A stretch of 29,092 nucleotides of DNA from LCIL01 sp041480845 (GTDB lineage: Bacteria > Patescibacteriota > Microgenomatia > UBA8517). Position 1 is the first letter of the stretch. Each line of letters starts with the position of its first letter. The notes beneath the pieces are model-generated. The model searched no databases, was not told the DNA's origin, and saw only the letters and a list, made by a program, of their open reading frames with translations. The stretch lies in the NCBI GenBank assembly GCA_041480845.1, contig JBGPAU010000008.1, positions 1 through 29,092 of the forward strand, in the 5' to 3' direction. Positions 23,254 through 29,092 of the stretch are shown here, piece after piece. The translations under genes were made by a program, and so were the position numbers.

Positions 23254-26200
23254 ATGCCCGACAATATGTCACCGGAAAATCCGCAAGTACCGATTTCCCC
23301 ATCAGTGAAGGCTGTAATGAATCTTGGGGCGGAAGAAGCCAGAAATTTTCCCCAACCCAGCGCTGTGGTTGAATTTCCGGGTGCGGAGGAGCAACTCAAA
23401 GCTGCAGAGGAATTTCCCCAACTGGAATATAAATCCGACCTTCCTGATATAAGGATGCAAAAAGAAGATGATGATAAAGATCCCAATCGAGAGAGACTAA
23501 ATGCTGAAATGAGAATGCAGGCAATGTATGGTGAGCGAGGGGGGTATATCAGGGAAATAACGGGGTCCCTTAAAATGCTGAAGAAACTTGAAGGTGGTAA
23601 AGAGGGCGAATTGGACAAGGAAAGGGAGAGAATCGCGGAGGATTATAAGAATATATTGCACACGTCTCTCGATGAAATTAATTCTCTTAATAAATACCTG
23701 GAGAATTTGAGAAACCCATATCCGTATGATTCCCGTTGGACCATCCAGTTTTTCGATCAAGCACTGGAGCAAGTAAACGACAGCTTAAGAAACCCAGAGA
23801 AGTTTGACAAAGAAGGGCTGGCTTTTCTTAAAGTTCTGAAGCGGGACTTCTTGTGGGCATCCTCCGCCGCCAAGGTGGACGAAGCAATGGGACCGGCTTT
23901 TGAAATGTATTTCGACGGTGAGATGGAACTTTCAAGACTTAGGACTTCGCACACGGAATTAACATCTGAGGATTTTATGCGGGTATTTAAAAAAGAAGTT
24001 CCTGGAGAAAGCCTAACAAAGAGTGAAATGGAAGATGTATCTAAAATCATAGGTAAGTCAACGGAATTAAAGTTTCAAACCAAACTGGAGAATGGGGAAA
24101 CAGTTGAAAAGATCGGATTAAGGGAAGCCGCCATCGAAGTTCAGGACAGGTATGGGAAATTACTTTATCAATTAATTGGAGTTGGGCAAAAAAATCTGGA
24201 GTCTGTGTCTGATCCAAAGACGCTTCAAGAAGCCAATCAATTAAAAGAAAGCGGAGAACATTATGCAGAGTTTGACAGGGCAACTTATGAATTTTTATCG
24301 GAGGTTTTTAATGTCAAAAGCGTATTTAACCCCGCCGATTACGCCAAACTGGACGATGATGGCAAATTCGTAATCACCAACCAAGACAAAAAGGATGAAG
24401 TTTTGCCAAAAGCCTTTGAGTCGTTTAGATATAAGGACAAGAAAGGAATTAACAAGGACGGTTATAGAGTGAAAGAAGCCACGATTAATCCGTTTTGCAT
24501 GGACCCAAGATCCGACGAACTTGCCGTGAGAACTTTCAGAGCGAGGGTGCAAGAACTTATAAAAAACAATGACACCTATGTGAGTTTACTTCAGAAATGG
24601 AATGAAGATTTCACCTCCGGCCAGCTCAACGAAACGCAACTAACAGAGAAGATACAAGAACAAGTGGGAAAGATCTTTGATATTACGGATGAAAAGATCT
24701 TAAAGTGGGAGAATCTGGACGAACAAGGTCCGTATGACCGTCTAACCGATACAGTAATGCGCAATTTGAATAATTTGGAATACGGGACGTTGGCTTCGGG
24801 GGACCTGGGTTGGGAGTGGCACTACGATAAAATCTCGCCATTCAAAATTGAAGAGGGTTCCAATCCACCAAGCATAATAGTTGAAACAAGATTAAACGGA
24901 GAAAAGATAAGGTGGAATAAAAACGATATTGACCCCAAGGTTTGGGATGTATTTACCACAAAGATTCTTTTTAAAGAAACGAAACTTGGCCGGGACGGCA
25001 GAACGTTTTTTATTGACAATTCTGGAAGAGAGGTTTTGGCAGTAAAGACCGGGTTAACACAGGGAGAATGGGACGCACTTTCCCCGGCGCAAAAAGCAGT
25101 GAAGCACAGTTCCTATGAATTTTCGCCAAACGAATGGGCGACACTTTCATCTAAAATTGTTGAAACGGAAACGGGCAATACAAAACCTGACACAGACCGT
25201 TTACAAGTTGATAATGGGGTTCAGTTTTTTGTAAAAAGAAAGTCTGAGTTGGGGAGTATTTATGACAATCACGACGTCACAACAGTAATGTTTTTAGCGA
25301 GGCACCTGATTGAGTATGACAGCCTGGCTGATACCAGAAGCACAATCTTTCCGCCCACCATTGGTTGGTACAGGGATCTTTGGGAGAGTGAGCCTCCATA
25401 TTGGAGGCCGAAGATTGAAAATCTTGCTCCAAATGATCATGGGTTGAAAAAAATGCTTGGGTTGGAAGGAGATACCGGTATAACCGGTGCAAATAATGTT
25501 TTGGAAAATAAAGTTGGCCGTGGTGCATATTCGATTGGGGAAGGTAAGAGGGGTGAACAGACCTACGGTCGTTATGATCCAAAAGCCGCTGAATATATAA
25601 AAGAAAATGTTTGGGCATTTGTCACGCCGTTTTTGGAAAAGCCGGGTGATGCAACTAGCGATTTTTTGACCCTTCCTGTTTTTCTACCAACCCAAATAAA
25701 GGACATGAATTTCTGGAGAATGGTTTCTTTGGAGGGACCGTCTGCAAAAATACGCAAGTATCCAAATGAATCAATCTGGCATAAGAGACTTAGCGGGGTG
25801 AAATTGTCTGAGTTGAAGTGGGAGAACATGGATAAATACAAATACAGTTGGGCTATTGTGACCAATGACCAAATGGAAAGATGGCTGGGTCCTTTGGCAA
25901 CTCCGCACGACTTTAACAGGATGACGGCAGATGAAGTTAAAAAGCACTACATGATGCCTTCCAGTAAATCCGAAAAAGAGGCTGGTAAAAGGGCAAGACT
26001 GGGAGGCCGTGGAGGTACAGTCCCCGAAGGTGTTCTTAGGGCAACCGTTTTTGCGCAAAACAAAATAATTTCATCAATTGGATTTAGTAATGTTTTGGAG
26101 AATTCTGCAATAGGACCCATTCTTGACGCCGGGATTCATGAATGGGTCAAAAAATGGGTTTCCCCTTGGGTAAACGTAATACTTGATATGCCGAGCTTTG

Positions 26201-26358
26201 TTCGTGACTGTACCAACTATGGTGGAACGGCTGCTCAATCCGCGGTAGTAACTTATTTGCAACTGGAAAGATATATTCGGTCTGTGGTTAAGACGTCGTA
26301 TCTACAGAGAGATGACGTAGATACATCTCTGTTTTCCGCTGGAAAGTTATATAAATAA
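23254..26358 (+). CDS. Large soluble protein of unknown function inside the secretion locus, opposite strand
   Basis: 1034 residues; I recognise no family. No signal peptide and no clear membrane helix, so it is probably cytoplasmic. The first about 60 residues are Pro/Glu-rich; residues about 60-330 are rich in charged helices with coiled-coil character; the middle (about 480-750) is Trp-rich and mixed alpha/beta with repeated GEW/NEW-type turns; the C-terminal 150 residues are more hydrophobic (SIGFSNVLENSAIGPIL, then HEWVKKWVSPWVNVIL) and could bind a membrane or partner. No catalytic motif is obvious. It lies between PrgI and the VirB6-like gene but reads the opposite way, ends 2 bases before the VirB6-like stop, and has its own TATAAT. 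Position suggests a substrate, chaperone or scaffold of the machine; that is inference. Confidence 0.85.
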   Translation: MPDNMSPENPQVPISPSVKAVMNLGAEEARNFPQPSAVVEFPGAEEQLKAAEEFPQLEYKSDLPDIRMQKEDDDKDPNRERLNAEMRMQAMYGERGGYIREITGSLKMLKKLEGGKEGELDKERERIAEDYKNILHTSLDEINSLNKYLENLRNPYPYDSRWTIQFFDQALEQVNDSLRNPEKFDKEGLAFLKVLKRDFLWASSAAKVDEAMGPAFEMYFDGEMELSRLRTSHTELTSEDFMRVFKKEVPGESLTKSEMEDVSKIIGKSTELKFQTKLENGETVEKIGLREAAIEVQDRYGKLLYQLIGVGQKNLESVSDPKTLQEANQLKESGEHYAEFDRATYEFLSEVFNVKSVFNPADYAKLDDDGKFVITNQDKKDEVLPKAFESFRYKDKKGINKDGYRVKEATINPFCMDPRSDELAVRTFRARVQELIKNNDTYVSLLQKWNEDFTSGQLNETQLTEKIQEQVGKIFDITDEKILKWENLDEQGPYDRLTDTVMRNLNNLEYGTLASGDLGWEWHYDKISPFKIEEGSNPPSIIVETRLNGEKIRWNKNDIDPKVWDVFTTKILFKETKLGRDGRTFFIDNSGREVLAVKTGLTQGEWDALSPAQKAVKHSSYEFSPNEWATLSSKIVETETGNTKPDTDRLQVDNGVQFFVKRKSELGSIYDNHDVTTVMFLARHLIEYDSLADTRSTIFPPTIGWYRDLWESEPPYWRPKIENLAPNDHGLKKMLGLEGDTGITGANNVLENKVGRGAYSIGEGKRGEQTYGRYDPKAAEYIKENVWAFVTPFLEKPGDATSDFLTLPVFLPTQIKDMNFWRMVSLEGPSAKIRKYPNESIWHKRLSGVKLSELKWENMDKYKYSWAIVTNDQMERWLGPLATPHDFNRMTADEVKKHYMMPSSKSEKEAGKRARLGGRGGTVPEGVLRATVFAQNKIISSIGFSNVLENSAIGPILDAGIHEWVKKWVSPWVNVILDMPSFVRDCTNYGGTAAQSAVVTYLQLERYIRSVVKTSYLQRDDVDTSLFSAGKLYK
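26298..26324. repeat. Inverted repeat near the 3' end of the 1034-residue gene
   Basis: GTATCTAC (26298-26305) and GTAGATAC (26317-26324), perfect 8-base arms around an 11-base loop; an alternative pairing of ACAGAG with CTCTGT overlaps it. It is 34 bases before the stop. No T-run follows on either strand, so it is not a classical terminator. Confidence 0.4.
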
Positions 26359-26360
26359 GT

Positions 26361-28031
26361 TTATTTTTCCTCTCCGGGGCCAACGGTTTTTGTTACACCC
26401 ATTCTTTTACCAGTTGCTTGTCCCAGCGACTTATTCCCGTACTCTGCAATAACGCCGCCAGCCCTTTTTAATAATCCACTACCTTTTGCTTCAAGAGTGG
26501 AACCCAAGAGCAAAGCTCCGGTGCCTGAAGCGACGCCAGAAGCTACTCCAGTTCCTTGTTTTACAATTCCACTAACCGGCCCGTAGGCCTCACCCATCGC
26601 AGTACCAAATGAGAATTTCTCGCCCATAATAACTCCCTTAAGCATGTCCGGAACTTTTGGGATTAAGGTCATTATACCAAAACTTATAGCCAAAAAGATA
26701 ATTCCATCTATGCCGCTCGGTTGGCCCAAACCCTTAGTGCCTATTATGCCGGGTATCCAGTTAATAGTACCGAAATTTACCCAATAACTGGTAACATCTT
26801 TAAATGCTTGGCCGTATGACGTCCAGAGAGTTGCCCAGGCAAACCAAAAAAGAAGACCAACAACTGGAAATACGAGGATATCCGCCATAAGTCTCTTAAA
26901 CCAAACACCAAAACCCATCGACGGAGCAATTGTGCCTGCCAATATTTGAACAGGAGCCGTAATAATTGATATGTACACACTAACCAGAGTCTTGATCAAA
27001 ACATAGGGAATTTTAAATGTATACCAGATGCAAAGTACCAGAACCCAGACGGCAATCAGCACAAAGACAAGCGCTAAGATCATTCCAAAAAGATCGACTC
27101 CTGCAGCGAAAGTCGTTAAAAGTGACACCACGGCCGAAATGAAAAACATAACAGTATATGCGAGCATCATAAAAAATACCCAAAAACCACCGAACATTTC
27201 ATAACCTAACCCTGTACCTGCGATTGTTGCAAAAGCGTTGTTAATGTTGTGGGAGAATCCGGCATAATTTAACAAAAGCGCAAAAAGACCCGACACAACA
27301 TACATCAGGTCAATTGCAAAGCCGGCAATAGCATAGGAAAAAGTAATGAGAACCATGGCTACGATTACTTTCGGGAGGGCAGACTGAACCGAAATTACCG
27401 TTTGCGGACTTAGTTTCACCCTAAACATAATCATAAAAGCAAAAACAATTATTACCAGAACAAGAAGGGTATAAGAAATGTCTCTAAAACCCTTCCAGTA
27501 CTTTTGTATCCAACTGAGACCGGTATATCCGATGCTCTGGGCTTTGACTTCGGAGACTAGGGAGAATTTTTTCAGGAGATCCTTGGTATAACCGATTCCC
27601 GATACACCCCTACCACTACTATCAAAAACGAGGGCAATAAACGGTTTATTGTTATAACTTATTGGATTGGGGAAGATTTTATCAGTCATCCTCTTAACCA
27701 GGTCTATAACTGCTCCACCGCAATTATTTAAATCAATCGTACCTGTACCGAATCCTTTCATAAAACACGAGATAGTATTCTCACCAACAACAGTTTCAAC
27801 CATTCTTACGGGCATAAAGAGAAAACTCCAAATTACCCACTGAACCTGGGCTGCCGTGTAGCGTTCACCGAAGATTTCGTTTGCGGGAGAAGTGTTTGTA
27901 TCGTAAACTTTTAGATACCACTCGAAAGGATTTTGGCTATACCAGGTCTGTGCCTTGGCGGGGGAGAGGTATGGAGCAAAAGAAAAAAGAATAATTAAAC
28001 CAGCCAAAAATGATAAGAGCAGCTTTTTCAT
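26361..28031 (-). CDS. VirB6/TrbL-like polytopic membrane protein
   Basis: 556 residues. A signal peptide (MKKLLLSFLAGLI to about residue 28, ending SPAKAQ) is followed by a short outside segment with two cysteines and about 8-10 transmembrane helices between roughly 60 and 450, and a Gly/Ser/Ala-rich cytoplasmic tail. This layout, with clustered helices such as DILVFPVVGLLFWFAWATLW and a Gly-rich end, fits the VirB6/TrbL channel subunit of type IV secretion systems. I chose the Met at 28031 because it starts a perfect signal peptide and has a TGC-TAGTAT element 7 bases upstream; an in-frame Met 30 bases further upstream adds a hydrophilic stretch. It is 40 bases after the stop of the hydrolase gene. 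Confidence 0.8.
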   Translation of the reverse strand: MKKLLLSFLAGLIILFSFAPYLSPAKAQTWYSQNPFEWYLKVYDTNTSPANEIFGERYTAAQVQWVIWSFLFMPVRMVETVVGENTISCFMKGFGTGTIDLNNCGGAVIDLVKRMTDKIFPNPISYNNKPFIALVFDSSGRGVSGIGYTKDLLKKFSLVSEVKAQSIGYTGLSWIQKYWKGFRDISYTLLVLVIIVFAFMIMFRVKLSPQTVISVQSALPKVIVAMVLITFSYAIAGFAIDLMYVVSGLFALLLNYAGFSHNINNAFATIAGTGLGYEMFGGFWVFFMMLAYTVMFFISAVVSLLTTFAAGVDLFGMILALVFVLIAVWVLVLCIWYTFKIPYVLIKTLVSVYISIITAPVQILAGTIAPSMGFGVWFKRLMADILVFPVVGLLFWFAWATLWTSYGQAFKDVTSYWVNFGTINWIPGIIGTKGLGQPSGIDGIIFLAISFGIMTLIPKVPDMLKGVIMGEKFSFGTAMGEAYGPVSGIVKQGTGVASGVASGTGALLLGSTLEAKGSGLLKRAGGVIAEYGNKSLGQATGKRMGVTKTVGPGEEK

Positions 28032-28038
28032 ACACCTA

Positions 28039-28047
28039 ATACTAGCA
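28039..28047 (-). promoter_or_regulatory. Candidate extended -10 of the VirB6-like gene
   Basis: On the minus strand TGC (28045-28047) followed by TAGTAT (28039-28044), then 7 bases to the ATG at 28031. It gives a leaderless or 1-base leader transcript. The -35 match is poor. Confidence 0.35.
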
Positions 28048-28071
28048 AAATTTATTAACAAATGTTAGCCG

Positions 28072-29092
28072 TCATTGATAAATTGAACAGTCTATGGGTA
28101 CCCCTGCAGGAATCATTTCATCTGTGTTACATTGTTCGCAATATCTCACATCTGGCTTCGATTCAAGCGTCTTGCCGGTCTCGCAATAACTTTCTACAGA
28201 GTCGCAATAACCCTTCCCTTCTCCCCACCTGAATTGTGAACAAGATGTTACCCTACATCCATTGGCAAGACCGTAAAAGTAGGCTGCTGCCGTATAATCC
28301 CCATCCTCAATTGAATAATTAGCAAGAATATAATTACCATCCTTCGCCCAACCACTAACACATTTACCATCAGCTTGGCAAAGCTTGAAAAGCATTGCCC
28401 TTGCCAAAAGTTCTGCAGAATCGGTAGGATCGCAAAGATCCAAATTGTCATTTCCGTTCCAAGCCATATATTGATTGCAGGCAATTCTTGTAGGTCCGCA
28501 ATAATTGCCGATACAGCAACTAAATGTTCGGCCGTTTCTCACACACGAATCAGTACCTATAAAGAGGGGGTTATTTGCTGTCTCAACCTCAATGATTCCC
28601 TTAAGCATGCAGCAGGGGACTTTGTATTTATTTGCTACCGCGCAAATGTCACCCGATGCAGTTGTTGTGCTTGTTGGCGGTCCAAAACTGATGGGTTCTC
28701 CATATCCTTTTGGTCTTAGAAGTGTTTGAATTCCTTTTAGGAAATATTCCGAAATTCCGCCTATGTGGGGAAAATTCAGTTCACCTGATGAAGCCTGCGC
28801 TCCCGTGTAAGTAACACTGGTCGAACCCGGAATGTCTTTGAGGGTTCCTATCTGGGTTCCAAGTTTGGGAAACATCCTTTTGACAACTGCCGTTGGTCCT
28901 GCTACAAGTCTTGACCAGATATCATCGATTTTGGGAGTATTTGACGAGGTGGAAAGAGCAATCGAAACAGTTTTACTGCATGTTTGTGGAGGCAAGGGTG
29001 TGGGCGTTGGTTTTGGGACTTGGTTAGGTAGCTTGCAACAGTACCAGTTTCCATTACAAGACCCCGTTCCTCCCGTTCCTCCCGCATCTCTA
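28072..29092 (-). CDS. Cys-rich lytic transglycosylase-like protein, 5' end missing
   Basis: The frame is open to the right edge, so the start and any signal peptide are outside; about 339 residues are visible. The first visible part has CNGNWYCC and a Pro/Thr linker. A lysozyme-like/SLT segment follows: YKVPCCMLKGIIEVETANN, where the Glu of IIEVET is at the position of the catalytic acid of soluble lytic transglycosylases, and later the QYMAWNGNDN and AAAYFYGLANGC stretches that resemble the family's active-site helices. More than 20 cysteines suggest a disulfide-stabilised extracellular protein. Position upstream of a VirB6-like gene suggests a VirB1-like role, opening peptidoglycan for the secretion machine. 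Family assignment is by motif only and is moderate. Confidence 0.65.
   Translation of the reverse strand, partial: RDAGGTGGTGSCNGNWYCCKLPNQVPKPTPTPLPPQTCSKTVSIALSTSSNTPKIDDIWSRLVAGPTAVVKRMFPKLGTQIGTLKDIPGSTSVTYTGAQASSGELNFPHIGGISEYFLKGIQTLLRPKGYGEPISFGPPTSTTTASGDICAVANKYKVPCCMLKGIIEVETANNPLFIGTDSCVRNGRTFSCCIGNYCGPTRIACNQYMAWNGNDNLDLCDPTDSAELLARAMLFKLCQADGKCVSGWAKDGNYILANYSIEDGDYTAAAYFYGLANGCRVTSCSQFRWGEGKGYCDSVESYCETGKTLESKPDVRYCEQCNTDEMIPAGVPIDCSIYQ

Noticed and set aside
26351..26370. Possible bidirectional terminator at the AT-rich junction
   Set aside because: The AAATAA/TTATTT pairing is short and all A/T; not convincing as a terminator.
1..29092. Recoded TGA (UGA as Gly or Trp), as in some CPR groups
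   Set aside because: TGA serves as the stop of tsaD, dnaA, rnpA and others, and no conserved gene needs read-through of TGA.
1..29092. CRISPR arrays, tRNA or rRNA genes, insertion sequences
   Set aside because: No spaced direct repeats, no cloverleaf or rRNA-like sequence and no transposase found by reading the short intergenic gaps; the heptanucleotide arrays lack spacers.

Overview
The window looks like chromosomal DNA from a Candidate Phyla Radiation (Patescibacteria) bacterium, most likely Microgenomates-like. The reasons are the gene content (VanW protein, DUF4012 protein, PrgI/VirB4 type IV secretion genes, many short single-membrane-span proteins), very tight packing with 4-base ATGA overlaps, almost no Shine-Dalgarno sequences, and use of the standard code (TGA is used as a stop). 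The lineage is inferred from gene families, not from a marker search. No tRNA, rRNA, CRISPR array or transposase was seen. No gene-free stretch exceeds about 200 bases.

Layout. Bases 2-4884 (+): end of a VanW-domain protein, a TsaC-TsaE fusion and tsaD for the tRNA t6A modification, then a short valyl-tRNA synthetase. Bases 4881-5768: a divergent pair of small membrane-anchored proteins separated by only 15 bp. Bases 5758-9100 (-): ribosomal protein L25 with a long acidic tail, behind a large DUF4012 protein. Bases 9242-13028 (-): the classical origin-flanking cluster rpmH-rnpA-yidD-yidC-jag, extended by an O-antigen ligase-like protein and an RNase HI. Bases 13029-15809: divergent rpmH/dnaA promoters, dnaA, a compact oriC in the dnaA-dnaN gap, and dnaN. 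Bases 15806-29092: mostly (-), a type IV secretion-like locus with VirB4, a TraC/VirB4-N-like protein, PrgI fused to a beta-sandwich, a VirB6/TrbL-like protein, a large M23 peptidase, a Cys-rich lytic transglycosylase-like protein (cut by the edge) and an anchored protein of unknown role. An uncharacterised 1034-residue protein sits in this locus on the opposite strand.

How it fits together. The centre is the replication origin. DnaA can bind a perfect box inside its own promoter, and the dnaA-dnaN gap holds further boxes, a GC cluster and a trinucleotide array that matches the DnaA-trio unwinding element. The right part encodes an envelope-spanning secretion or DNA-transfer machine with two wall hydrolases; no relaxase or VirD4 coupling protein is visible in the window.

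The most unusual signals are these. (1) Heptanucleotide (AATTGNN) repeat arrays occur three times inside tsaD in coding-compatible phase, and once in the rpmH/dnaA promoter region, where one array supplies the rpmH -35 element. (2) A recurring -10/6-7 nt/ATG geometry implies leaderless mRNAs. (3) A dispersed palindrome is inserted in frame in valS and in the L25 gene. (4) The 1034-residue unknown protein lies head-on inside the secretion locus.
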